DNA of 33,338 nt. Source: Magnetococcales bacterium. GTDB lineage: Bacteria; Pseudomonadota; Magnetococcia; Magnetococcales; JADFYX01. The stretch lies in contig JADFZS010000058.1 of NCBI GenBank assembly GCA_015232405.1, positions 1-33,338 on the forward strand. The letters are read 5' to 3'. Position 1 is the stretch's first letter; the number at the start of each line of letters is the position of its first letter. The notes under the pieces are model-generated. The model saw only the letters and a list, made by a program, of their open reading frames with translations, was not told the DNA's origin and ran no database searches. Shown here piece by piece: positions 9,790 through 18,453 of the stretch. Both the position numbers and the translations under genes were made by a program.

Positions 9790-10633
9790 CCAACCTACTA
9801 CACCAAAACTCATCTATCCAGACACACCATCTCTGGACAAACGTTCACGATATTTACGAAAATTGGTGTTACGGGCCATGATTGGAGGTGGACGTGGACA
9901 CCCAGGAAGCGCACTCTCTTTAATAGAGATTTTACGCACCCTTTATGATGATATATTAGACATTAAAGCAGATAAGCCCGACTGGAATAAAAGAGACCGC
10001 TGTATATTGAGCAAAGGTCATGGGTGCTTGGCTCTCTATGCAATACTAGCCGACAAAGATTTTTTCCCAGTTACTGAGCTAGATAATTTTTGTCACTTTG
10101 ACTCAATCTTGGGAGGACATCCCGAGCGGGGAAAGATCCCCGGGGTAGAAGCATCAACTGGAGCTTTGGGCCATGGTCTTTCCATTGGTGTAGGTCATGC
10201 AATTGCTGCCAAATTGCAAAACAGAAAAAGTCGCTCTGTTGTGGTGATGGGTGATGGTGAGATAAACGAAGGCTCAGTTTGGGAAGCAGCCATGACCGCC
10301 TCCAAACATCGTTTGGATAATCTTATTGCAGTTATAGATTACAACAAACTTCAATCCTATGGTCCCACCAAGCAGGTGATGGATATGGAGCCAATGGCAG
10401 ACAAATGGCAAGCTTTTGGTTTTACAGTGCTTCAAGTTGATGGTCACAATGTGGCAGAGCTAAAAAAAGCTTTTAAAAAACCACCTAAAAAAAACAGGCC
10501 AACTGCTGTTATCTGCCATACAATAAAGGGTAAAGGTCTACCCCCGGCAGAGAACAACCCAACCTGGCATCATAAATCCAGAATTACAGATGAGCAGTTC
10601 AAACAGCTACATCAAGCTTTGGAAGAGAATTAA
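9782..10633 (+). CDS. Transketolase-like N-terminal subunit (ThDP-binding)
   Basis: The 283-residue protein is the N-terminal half of a split transketolase. It shows GRGHPGSALS (residues 38-47), SKGH (77-80), and the ThDP/Mg motif beginning MGDGE (GDG at 157-159) and ending with N188 in DYNKLQ. It needs the C-terminal subunit encoded next door to form an active alpha2beta2 enzyme transferring a ketol unit between sugar phosphates. Split transketolases of this kind are frequent in clusters for unusual sugars. Its ATG lies inside the preceding gene and its stop shares a base with the next start (TAATG), so translation is coupled on both sides. Confidence 0.9.
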   Translation: MLDQPTTPKLIYPDTPSLDKRSRYLRKLVLRAMIGGGRGHPGSALSLIEILRTLYDDILDIKADKPDWNKRDRCILSKGHGCLALYAILADKDFFPVTELDNFCHFDSILGGHPERGKIPGVEASTGALGHGLSIGVGHAIAAKLQNRKSRSVVVMGDGEINEGSVWEAAMTASKHRLDNLIAVIDYNKLQSYGPTKQVMDMEPMADKWQAFGFTVLQVDGHNVAELKKAFKKPPKKNRPTAVICHTIKGKGLPPAENNPTWHHKSRITDEQFKQLHQALEEN

Positions 10634-11562
10634 TGCGCAAAACCTCACTTAATTCTGTAACTAAACTAGCCAAGAAAGACAAACGAGTTATCTTTATCGG
10701 CTCGGATCTTGGTGCGGGAACCATGGATGAGTTCCAGAAAAACTATCCCGACCGTTTTTTTATGGAAGGTATAGCCGAACAAAACATGATAGGCATGGCT
10801 GCTGGTCTTGCTATGGATGGTTATATCCCCTATCTCAACACCATTGCCAGCTTTATCACCCGTCGCTGTTTGGAGCAGATCACAATTGATCTTTGCCTTC
10901 ACAACCTACCAGTACGTCTACTGGGAAATGGCGGTGGTCTTGTTTATGCTCCTCTGGGTCCAACCCACCTAGCCCCAGACGATATAGCCCTTATGCGCAC
11001 CCTACCCAACATGACAATTGTTGCCCCTTCTGATGCCATGGAGATGGCAGCAATAATGAAAGAGACTCTGGAGCTACCAGGCCCTGTTTATATCCGTTTG
11101 GGAAAAGGTGGTGATCCTGTGGTTTTTCCCAAAGGTGGTAAAGTAAAAATTGGTAAAGCTTTGGAGCTACGCGAAGGTCGTCACGCAATCTTTATCTCTA
11201 CGGGTATCATGTCCCATCGAGCTTTGGTTGCGGCAGAAATGTTGGCTAAAAAAGGGCTGGACTGTGCAGTAATTCATTTTCACACCATTAAGCCACTGGA
11301 TCATAAGGCGATACTAGCTGCAGCATCTGAGTTTCCCATAATAATCACCCTTGAAGAACATTCAAGCGTTGGTGGGCTGGGCAGTGCTGTGTCAGAAGTT
11401 TTGGTAGATAACGGTCCATTCCCAAGGCTTAAAATATTACGCCTATCACTACCAGATAGTTTTCAAAAAAATTACGGCTCTCAAGATGCTTTACTGGAAG
11501 CTGCCGGGTTACACCCAAAAAATATTGCCAAGACTCTTCTAAACACTATGTTTGGAGCTTAA
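10633..11562 (+). CDS. Transketolase-like C-terminal subunit
   Basis: The 309-residue protein is the partner of the preceding subunit. It contains the pyrimidine-binding domain with the catalytic Glu in GIAEQNMIG (E49) and the transketolase C-terminal domain (from ~185) with ISTGIMSHRALVA, VIHFHTIKPLD and LEEHSSVGGLG. Together the two proteins total ~590 residues, somewhat shorter than housekeeping transketolase (~660). This agrees with a dedicated biosynthetic enzyme related to 1-deoxyxylulose-5-phosphate synthase or apulose-type transketolases. The start ATG overlaps the upstream stop by one base. Confidence 0.9.
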   Translation: MRKTSLNSVTKLAKKDKRVIFIGSDLGAGTMDEFQKNYPDRFFMEGIAEQNMIGMAAGLAMDGYIPYLNTIASFITRRCLEQITIDLCLHNLPVRLLGNGGGLVYAPLGPTHLAPDDIALMRTLPNMTIVAPSDAMEMAAIMKETLELPGPVYIRLGKGGDPVVFPKGGKVKIGKALELREGRHAIFISTGIMSHRALVAAEMLAKKGLDCAVIHFHTIKPLDHKAILAAASEFPIIITLEEHSSVGGLGSAVSEVLVDNGPFPRLKILRLSLPDSFQKNYGSQDALLEAAGLHPKNIAKTLLNTMFGA

Positions 11563-11569
11563 AATCACA

Positions 11570-12634
11570 ATGTCAAATCTCTACAGTAGTTTAAAATTTC
11601 TCCGTTTTCATGAACATCTTGATGCATTGAAAAATCAAAAGGTACTAGCCCCAGTTCATATTCGGATTAAACCTACCAACCATTGTAACCATGACTGCTG
11701 GTACTGTGCGTATAAAGTTGACCATCTACAGCTGGGTGAAGATATAGTTGAAGCAGATAGCATACCCAAAGAAAAAATGGTTGAAATTGTCGAAGATATT
11801 ATTGAGATGGGGGTTAAAGCAGTTACATTTTCCGGTGGTGGCGAACCCCTACTCTACAAAACTCTACCAGAAACTGTGGAACGTCTGGCCCGAGGAGGTG
11901 TTAAAGTTGCGACTCTTACCAACGGCAGCAATTTAAAAGGCCGTATGGCTGACTCTTTAGCTAAATATGGAACATGGGTACGAATATCAATAGATGCTTG
12001 GGATGATACCAGCTACAACAAAGCCCGTGGCATCAAAGGCAACCATTTCACCCAAATTGTCAATAATATGCGTAACTTTACCGACAAAAAATCCAAGTGT
12101 GTCCTTGGTGTTAGTTTTGTCGTTACCCAAGATAATTATAAACATCTGGTTGAAGCCTGCACCACCTTTAAAGAGGCTGGGGTTAACCATGTAAAACTTT
12201 CTGCTGTTGTTATCTCCAACGATGGCAGAAAAAACAACCAATATCACGGCAAAATCATGGAAGAGGTATCTGGCCTCATTGCTCAGGCACAAAAACTTGA
12301 TGATGAAAATTTCACCATTATCAACCACTACCATGAACTTGACGAAAGGTTTGATAAAACGTATAAAACCTGTTCTTTCCTACAGTTTTTAACTGTTATT
12401 GGTGCAGATTGTCAGGTCTACTCCTGTCAGGATAAAGCATATAACGAAAAAGGTTTGTTGGGTTCTTGCAAGGAGAGATCGTTTAAAGAGTTTTGGTTTT
12501 CAGAAGAGAACCATAAGCGACTTTTTTCACTTGATCCCACTACTGACTGTCGTCACCACTGCGTCTCCCACGGCAAAAACCTCGCAATTAATGAGTTTAT
12601 AGCTACCGACCCTGACCATGGTCTGTTTGTATAA
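11570..12634 (+). CDS. Radical SAM/SPASM-domain enzyme
   Basis: The ATG at 11570 is preferred over the in-frame TTG at 11552: it lies eight bases after the transketolase stop, with GGAG at 11554-11557 as likely ribosome binding site. The 354-residue protein has the radical SAM motif at C39, C43 and C46 (CNHDCWYC), the FSGGGEPLL glycine-rich motif and VRISIDAWD. A C-terminal cysteine set follows (CSFLQF, YSCQDKAYNEKG, CRHHC) that may hold an auxiliary cluster. It resembles radical SAM enzymes of polysaccharide and peptide modification loci. The gene belongs to the transketolase transcription unit; the substrate is unknown. Confidence 0.82.
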   Translation: MSNLYSSLKFLRFHEHLDALKNQKVLAPVHIRIKPTNHCNHDCWYCAYKVDHLQLGEDIVEADSIPKEKMVEIVEDIIEMGVKAVTFSGGGEPLLYKTLPETVERLARGGVKVATLTNGSNLKGRMADSLAKYGTWVRISIDAWDDTSYNKARGIKGNHFTQIVNNMRNFTDKKSKCVLGVSFVVTQDNYKHLVEACTTFKEAGVNHVKLSAVVISNDGRKNNQYHGKIMEEVSGLIAQAQKLDDENFTIINHYHELDERFDKTYKTCSFLQFLTVIGADCQVYSCQDKAYNEKGLLGSCKERSFKEFWFSEENHKRLFSLDPTTDCRHHCVSHGKNLAINEFIATDPDHGLFV

Positions 12635-12691
12635 TAAACCAAGTGAATTTGACCAACCAATTTTCAAAATAGTTACCCACAGGAGAATGCA

Positions 12692-13354
12692 ATGAAAAGA
12701 GTAGATTTTATCTCCGAACTACACACAAAAACCAAACGTGACTATGTTCAACGGGTGGTAGAGCATGACAAAGCGCAATGTGCCATTAAAGCCAAACAGT
12801 GGGACTTTGACTATTGGGATGGAGATAGACAGTATGGCTATGGTGGATATAAATATGATGGTCGCTGGTTGGCAGTGGCAAAAAAAATGGCACAACACTA
12901 CGGTCTGAAAGCTGGCGATAAAATTTTAGATGTTGGTTGTGGAAAAGCTTTTTTATTATATGAGTTCACCCAGGCAGTTCCTGGCTGTGAAGTAGTAGGT
13001 TTGGACATATCACCCTACGCAATAAAACACGCCAAGGAGGAGGTAGTTCCATTTTTAAAAGAGGGCAACGCTACCAACCTGCCTTTTGCCGACAATAGTT
13101 TTGATTTTGTCTTCTCTATCACAACATTTCATAACTTCCCCTGTTACGATCTGGAAAAAGCCCTATCAGAAATTGAACGTGTGGGAAAAGACAAAAAACT
13201 TGTTGTTGTTGAGTCATATCGCAACGAAGTGGAAAAAGCCAACCTACTATACTGGCAGCTAACTTGTGAATCGTTCTATACACCGGAAGGTTGGCAGTGG
13301 TGGTCAGACCATTGTGGTTATAGTGGAGATTGGGACTTTATATTTTTTGAATAG
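12692..13354 (+). CDS. Class I SAM-dependent methyltransferase
   Basis: The 220-residue protein has a class I methyltransferase core: motif I ILDVGCGKAF (residues ~79-88), the acidic end of strand 2 (VVGLDIS), a motif around NATNLPFADNSFDFVFS, then a C-terminal part rich in Trp and Tyr. A strong Shine-Dalgarno (AGGAGA, 12681-12686) precedes the ATG. It is the last gene of the plus-strand unit starting at 8107, 57 bases after the radical SAM gene, and ends 19 bases from a convergent gene. The methyl acceptor (O, N or C) cannot be inferred. Confidence 0.85.
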   Translation: MKRVDFISELHTKTKRDYVQRVVEHDKAQCAIKAKQWDFDYWDGDRQYGYGGYKYDGRWLAVAKKMAQHYGLKAGDKILDVGCGKAFLLYEFTQAVPGCEVVGLDISPYAIKHAKEEVVPFLKEGNATNLPFADNSFDFVFSITTFHNFPCYDLEKALSEIERVGKDKKLVVVESYRNEVEKANLLYWQLTCESFYTPEGWQWWSDHCGYSGDWDFIFFE

Positions 13355-13373
13355 TTAAATTGGGCTATTTTTA

Positions 13374-15641
13374 TTAAATTTTTATGAGTTGCGGTGCTTG
13401 CCTTTGTGAATTTGCTAATTCATCTAGGGGAAACTTGGTGTAATAAATAAGGGCATGGTCTCTGAATCTGACAAACTCGTAAATATCAGGAATTTTTTCA
13501 ATAAATGTTTTTAAATAGTGTTGAAAATATTCGTTGATTTTATATCCAGTAGTATCTTTTTTGTTGATAGTTATAAATTTTTCCTCTTTGTGTGGCACTT
13601 TTTCAATACTTACACCAAATTTTTGCGGGTTGGAAAAAATTTCTGTGCCCTCACAGACATCAAATTTACTGGTATGTACAAGGTGGATATTTTCAATATT
13701 ATTTTTGATAAACTCCATAGTTTCAAACAGCTCATCCGGTTTTTCCGATGGAAACCCTATGATAATAAAAATATGGTTTCTGATACCTGCCTTGCGTGAT
13801 ATCTCCAATGTGTTTTGTATTGACTCTACTGTTGTCCCCTTGTTAACAAGCTCTAATACCCTTTTATTACAAGATTCCACACCCCAGATTATATACCTGA
13901 AACCAGCTTCAAACATTAACTCTACAGTCTCTTCATTAAAATCCTTTGAGGGTCTTAACGTGGCATAGAAATATACTTTCAGCTCTCTTGCTATAATCTC
14001 TTTTGCGATCATTCTCAGCCGCTTTGCTGAAATCATCTCATCTACAAACTGAAAGTAGCTGTGCCCATTTTCTACATGGTATTGAATTTCATTTACAACT
14101 CTCTCTACAGATGCTGTTGAATATTTATTTATTGATCCCTCTTCACAAAAACTACACCTTTTCCAGAAACACCCCTTTGAAGATAGTATTGGGATAACTA
14201 TTTCAGAGGTAAAATATTTATCCAGCTGATACTCAGAATAGTCGGCATAAGCTTCGTGATTCAGATCACTTGGAATAGCACTATTTTGTATATATTCTCC
14301 ACCTAGATGAAAAGCGACACCTGGAATTGTTTTGTTCAGTTTTTTTGCCTGTATTGAGTTTATAAGCTCGGTAAAAGAGTGCTCACCAGCATCTGATATC
14401 AAAAAGTCAACAAATGGGTTGTCTCTTATCTCAGCATGACTGTTTAAAGTAGCTGCTCCGCCAAAGACAATAATCTTGTCTGGCCACTTTCTTTTTATCT
14501 CTTCAGCTAGCATAAGGGAGAACAAAACCTGATTTTCAAATAAAATTGAAAAACCGATAACATCAGGGTTATCCTTGAGAGCCAGAGGTTTTAAAAAATT
14601 CAATATATTCTGTTGCCAGTAAAGGTCATGTTTACAAAGAGCCAGCTGAATTGAAAGACTATATATATCTATTACATCATACATCCCAGTTGCGATATCT
14701 TTATATTTTTCAACATCAACAAACATATCAGAATAATTTTTAAAATACTCTTTTCCGTCTCTGAAGGGGTCTGAATCCTCATCTTTTTCCAGATATGCAA
14801 AATTATTATAAAATTTAAGGTTGAGATCTATACAGTTAACCACTGCACTACTGTTTTGTGCCATATATGCTTTAATATTGGTTATTCCTCCAGGAGGAGT
14901 TGTCGGGTCGGCAAAAGGACAAAACAGCAAATTGACTTTTAGTGTTCCGTTACTTTTTCTTGTATTTACCAAGCTTTCCACATCAACAAGAGAACTTAAA
15001 CCACTGTTTTTTCTATTGTAGAGGTATTGATTGATATATTGTAATTTTGCCTGTTGTAGATTTGCGTGAAAGTTTAAATCTTCTGGCCTTAAAGCCAAAA
15101 CATGTTCGTAATTAGAGATGGCTTGAGATGATTTACCAAGCTGCAAAAGTAGCAATCCTAGATTATTGCGACACTCAATAAAATCAGGAGATAATGCGAT
15201 GGCATGTTGATAATTGTTAATTGCCTCATCTAGCCTGTCCTGTCTTTGTAGATGAACTGCAAGGTTGTAATAAGATATGGGGTTATTGTTGTTGAGTTGT
15301 ATTGCTTTTGTAAGAGCTTCTATTGCCTCATCTATACGTCCTAAGTTCTCAAGGGAGGTGCTTAAATGGATATATAAGGATTCTTGCTCTTGATCAATAT
15401 CTATTGCCTGTTGAAATAAGCGGGTTGCCAACTCATGGTTTTGGGTTTGTTGCGCAATAAGTCCGAGTAAATTTATTGATAAAATATGGTTGGGAACAGT
15501 TTTGATAATGGCTGTGCAAAATTGATCTGCTTTAGTATAACTACCAGAATTATAGTGATTTAATGCTTGTGTATAAGCTTCCTCAACCGTAAAGTGCGCT
15601 TTATCTTCACTACTTGGTGAGCTGTGTTCGGTCATAATCAT
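13374..15641 (-). CDS. TPR domain fused to B12-binding-type radical SAM enzyme
   Basis: In this 755-residue protein, residues ~15-205 are five or so tetratricopeptide repeats (for example DEAIEALTKAIQLNN, DEAINNYQHAIALSP). Residues ~230-440 look like a cobalamin-binding domain (DVIGFSILFENQ, IIVFGGAATLN). The radical SAM region then has cysteines C491, C496 and C499 in GCFWKRCSFC, that is CX4CX2C, a spacing known in the GCYWxxCxFC subfamily rather than the usual CX3CX2C. FVDEMIS and GVESCNKRVLELVNKG follow. The TPRs may recruit a protein or glycan-assembly partner. An ATG two codons in (15635) is an equally good start. It is separated by a candidate terminator from the operon upstream of it. 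Confidence 0.82.
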   Translation of the reverse strand: MIMTEHSSPSSEDKAHFTVEEAYTQALNHYNSGSYTKADQFCTAIIKTVPNHILSINLLGLIAQQTQNHELATRLFQQAIDIDQEQESLYIHLSTSLENLGRIDEAIEALTKAIQLNNNNPISYYNLAVHLQRQDRLDEAINNYQHAIALSPDFIECRNNLGLLLLQLGKSSQAISNYEHVLALRPEDLNFHANLQQAKLQYINQYLYNRKNSGLSSLVDVESLVNTRKSNGTLKVNLLFCPFADPTTPPGGITNIKAYMAQNSSAVVNCIDLNLKFYNNFAYLEKDEDSDPFRDGKEYFKNYSDMFVDVEKYKDIATGMYDVIDIYSLSIQLALCKHDLYWQQNILNFLKPLALKDNPDVIGFSILFENQVLFSLMLAEEIKRKWPDKIIVFGGAATLNSHAEIRDNPFVDFLISDAGEHSFTELINSIQAKKLNKTIPGVAFHLGGEYIQNSAIPSDLNHEAYADYSEYQLDKYFTSEIVIPILSSKGCFWKRCSFCEEGSINKYSTASVERVVNEIQYHVENGHSYFQFVDEMISAKRLRMIAKEIIARELKVYFYATLRPSKDFNEETVELMFEAGFRYIIWGVESCNKRVLELVNKGTTVESIQNTLEISRKAGIRNHIFIIIGFPSEKPDELFETMEFIKNNIENIHLVHTSKFDVCEGTEIFSNPQKFGVSIEKVPHKEEKFITINKKDTTGYKINEYFQHYLKTFIEKIPDIYEFVRFRDHALIYYTKFPLDELANSQRQAPQLIKI

Positions 15642-15756
15642 CTCTTTCTTTTTATTAAAAAGAAAATCAAAACTTTTTTTGTTATTGTTCTTTTTAATGC
15701 AACAATGGTAGCACTGTTTTTATAGACATAAACCGCCACCAATAGTTAGCAATTTT

Positions 15757-15778
15757 AAAAGGGCAATTTAACTCGCCC
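15757..15778 (-). terminator. Candidate terminator of the E1/PfkB operon
   Basis: Read on the minus strand, a GGGCGA/TTGCCC stem (6 bp including one G-T pair, loop of six) is followed by TTTT just after the stop of the kinase-nucleotidyltransferase gene at 15790. The stem is short, so efficiency is uncertain. Confidence 0.45.
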
Positions 15779-15789
15779 CTAAAAAACAA

Positions 15790-17316
15790 TCACTCCATCA
15801 AAGTTTTGATATAACCAAAAAGATGGTTTGCACCAACAGTTTTTCGGTTACAGACAATGGCAACATCTAGAGCTGCTGCTGCACTACCTAAAAATAGTGC
15901 CAGTTTTGGATGAATACCTCCAGCAAGGCTTAAACCAGATAGAGATAAAAAGGCATCGCCGGCACCTATTCTATCGACCACATGGGTTGATAGGGCAGGA
16001 ATATCATGAGCTTTACGATTTTCAATGTTCAGCATAACTGCACCGGTTTGCCCCATGGTAATGGCAAAATATTTTGCCTGTACAGCTGATGCTAGATCAT
16101 CAGCGATCATGGTAATGGGATCATGTCTGTTATGGGTGGCAAGGCGTACCTCCGGTTCATTGATAGAGGCATAATCAAGGTTGGGATATCTGGTTATAAC
16201 ATGATGACCACGGTTGCCGCTGTTAATTTGAGTGTTTACAGCCAAAAACTTAGCTGAAGCACTCAGAGCAGCCACCATACCACTTGAGATAAAGCCGTTA
16301 CCATAATCGGCAACCAATACCACATCATAATTTTTGGCATTGTTGTTTATCCACTGGCATATTTCGGCATCTAAGGATGGCGATAAAGGAGCGTTATCAT
16401 AGAGATAGACTTCAAACAATTTATTCATGTTTTTGTCTATATAACGCCTTTTAACCAGAGTTTGCCCTTGGTTGAAATAGTAAAAATTTGATGTTACATT
16501 TTCTGCAAGCTTGCCTCTGATAAACGGTTCATGAACATCATCTTTACCAAGTCCGGTAAGTAAAGTCACCTCACCAGCAAACTCAGCAAGGTGGTTGGCA
16601 ACAGCTAAAGAACCACCTGCAAAAAATTCATTAGAACCATAATGTACCGAAATTATATTGCCACTCTTGCCTGTCATACCCATGGGGGTTGAGTAACAAT
16701 ATTCATCAATTATGGCTTCACCAACCACCAAAACTTTAAGTGATTTTAGATCCTTGACCTGCTGGATTATTTGATCTGACGAATACTCTTTTTTTAAACG
16801 GTGAAGATAGTTGCGTACACTGGGTGATAGCTCTGCCAATATATCATTATCGTCATCTTCACCTGTGTAAGATGATTTATCCAAAACAAGGAGACGACCA
16901 CCAAAAGCCTCTACTGCATTTTTTTCTTGTATTCTATCTGAGCTGTAACCGTTTGGTTCAGCCTCTTTTATGTTTGAGGTAAAAAGAAAAAGATCTGGTT
17001 GAATCTCACGAATAATTGAAGCAGCGTTAGGTGCATCCAAAATTATCACCCAATCAACACAGGAAAGTTCGGCTACACTCTCCGCTCGCAAGGCAACGGA
17101 ATAGGCTGATTGGTTGGGGCTTTGACTAACAAAGCGATCGGTGGCTATGGAGACCACCAACACATCCCCCTCCTGCCTTGCCTTACGCAAATTCAAGATA
17201 TCACCAAGGTGCAGGGAGTTGAATGTTCCATGACAGTAGACAACCTGCCTCTCTTGTTCCCTTAAAAAGCGAACTTTTTCTACCAGATTGTTTTTTGAAA
17301 TTATTTTTTGTTGCAT
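15790..17316 (-). CDS. Nucleotidyltransferase-like/PfkB sugar kinase fusion (HldE-like, reversed order)
   Basis: The 508-residue product has an N-terminal cytidylyltransferase-fold domain (residues ~20-150: HGTFNSLHLGD, then LRAESVAELSCVDWV) and a C-terminal PfkB/ribokinase kinase (~190-500: VVGEAIIDEY, GGSLAVANHLAEF, and the anion-hole motif DRIGAGDAF with catalytic D454). Classical HldE, which makes ADP-heptose, has the kinase first. In addition the HxGH nucleotidyltransferase motif reads H36-L-G-D39, so the second catalytic His is lost. The kinase looks intact and probably phosphorylates a heptose-like sugar; nucleotide transfer is doubtful. It lies 38 bases downstream of the E1 beta gene in the same orientation. 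Confidence 0.82.
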   Translation of the reverse strand: MQQKIISKNNLVEKVRFLREQERQVVYCHGTFNSLHLGDILNLRKARQEGDVLVVSIATDRFVSQSPNQSAYSVALRAESVAELSCVDWVIILDAPNAASIIREIQPDLFLFTSNIKEAEPNGYSSDRIQEKNAVEAFGGRLLVLDKSSYTGEDDDNDILAELSPSVRNYLHRLKKEYSSDQIIQQVKDLKSLKVLVVGEAIIDEYCYSTPMGMTGKSGNIISVHYGSNEFFAGGSLAVANHLAEFAGEVTLLTGLGKDDVHEPFIRGKLAENVTSNFYYFNQGQTLVKRRYIDKNMNKLFEVYLYDNAPLSPSLDAEICQWINNNAKNYDVVLVADYGNGFISSGMVAALSASAKFLAVNTQINSGNRGHHVITRYPNLDYASINEPEVRLATHNRHDPITMIADDLASAVQAKYFAITMGQTGAVMLNIENRKAHDIPALSTHVVDRIGAGDAFLSLSGLSLAGGIHPKLALFLGSAAAALDVAIVCNRKTVGANHLFGYIKTLME

Positions 17317-17354
17317 TATATTAGTTAAAAAAACTCTTTTTAAGTCCCTTATTA

Positions 17355-18449
17355 TTAGAATGGACCTACATATGCCGGGTTTGGAATATCCCTCAGGGAT
17401 GTCCTACGCACTGCTTCACATATTTTTTTGCTCGGTAGTTTTTGCTCATCATCAACTAAAGAGACAACCCCTTGTACGATGGTTTCTGCATCAGGATAAT
17501 AATCATCAGTAAGACTCTTGGCTGTTGGTGCTGGAAAGTCAGGAAGGGTAATTCGCTTTGGTGGCTTTTTGAGATGTTGAAACGCACTTTCTGCGGTTCT
17601 TGCCATAATTTCACTACTCACCCCACATGAGGCCCAACCTGTATCTAAAACCAATAACAGCCCACTGTTTTTTACCGAAGCCAAAACCGGATCAATGTCT
17701 ATCGGTCGTACACAACGCATATCAATTATCTCTACCTCAACACCATGTTTAGCCAACTCTTTGGCAGCTGCAATCGCTTCAATGGTCATGTGAGAGTATG
17801 TGGCAATTGTAATATCGCGACCTTTTCTGACAACATTGGCTTTGTCTAGAGGGACCAAATATGGCTCCTTTGGTACATCGCCTTTTAAATTATACAACCA
17901 TCTATGTTCAATAAACATAACCGGATTGTTATCTTTAATTGCACTGTTCAACATCCCTTTTGCATCATAAGGAGTTGTAGGCATTACCACTTTCAACCCT
18001 GGGATATGGGCAAAAATAGATTGCAAGCTTTGTGCATGTTGTGGCCCCTGCCCCCAACCTCTGCCTATTAACATACGAACCACTAAAGGTACTGTTACCT
18101 TGCCATCAAACACATAGTGTAGCTTGGCGGCATTGTTGATTATTTGATCCAGTGATAACAGAGCAAAGTCAATGCGCTGATGGACTAAAATTGGACGAAA
18201 TCCGTTAATAGACAGCCCAATACACACACCAGTCATGCCATTTTCAGCAAGAGGCATCTCGGTTACCCTATCGGGTCCAAACCGTTCTACAAGCCCCTCA
18301 GTTGTTCTAAAAATAGATTTTGGATCAGCAACCCCCTCACCAATAACCATGACAGATTTATCACTCTCCATGGTTTGAAGCTGTGCCTCTTGGAGAGCCT
18401 CACCAAAATTAAGTTCCCGAATTATTGTTGGTGTTTTTGCTTTGTCCAT
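17355..18449 (-). CDS. ThDP-dependent dehydrogenase/carboligase E1 beta subunit
   Basis: The ATG at 18449 starts four bases after the E1 alpha stop (a second in-frame ATG at 18464 would overlap it), giving ~364 residues. The sequence is that of pyruvate/acetoin/branched-chain 2-oxoacid dehydrogenase E1 beta subunits: IGEGVADP, FGPDRVTEMPLAENGMTG, GRGWGQGPQHAQSL, FIEHRWLY, and a transketolase C-terminal domain (IATYSHMTIEA, IDMRCVRPID). A tail of ~35 residues extends past the usual end (~325-330). No E2 or E3 gene is nearby, so the pair may act as a stand-alone ThDP carboligase or decarboxylase in the glycan locus rather than as part of a 2-oxoacid dehydrogenase complex. Confidence 0.88.
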   Translation of the reverse strand: MDKAKTPTIIRELNFGEALQEAQLQTMESDKSVMVIGEGVADPKSIFRTTEGLVERFGPDRVTEMPLAENGMTGVCIGLSINGFRPILVHQRIDFALLSLDQIINNAAKLHYVFDGKVTVPLVVRMLIGRGWGQGPQHAQSLQSIFAHIPGLKVVMPTTPYDAKGMLNSAIKDNNPVMFIEHRWLYNLKGDVPKEPYLVPLDKANVVRKGRDITIATYSHMTIEAIAAAKELAKHGVEVEIIDMRCVRPIDIDPVLASVKNSGLLLVLDTGWASCGVSSEIMARTAESAFQHLKKPPKRITLPDFPAPTAKSLTDDYYPDAETIVQGVVSLVDDEQKLPSKKICEAVRRTSLRDIPNPAYVGPF

Positions 18450-18453
18450 AGTA

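Noticed and set aside
11987..12334. 115-codon minus-strand frame opposite the radical SAM gene
   Set aside because: It is antisense to a well-supported enzyme gene and shows no domain, ribosome binding site or composition of its own.
13534..13968. 144-codon plus-strand frame opposite the TPR-radical SAM gene
   Set aside because: Hydrophobic, low-quality composition; it mirrors the coding strand of a clear domain protein.
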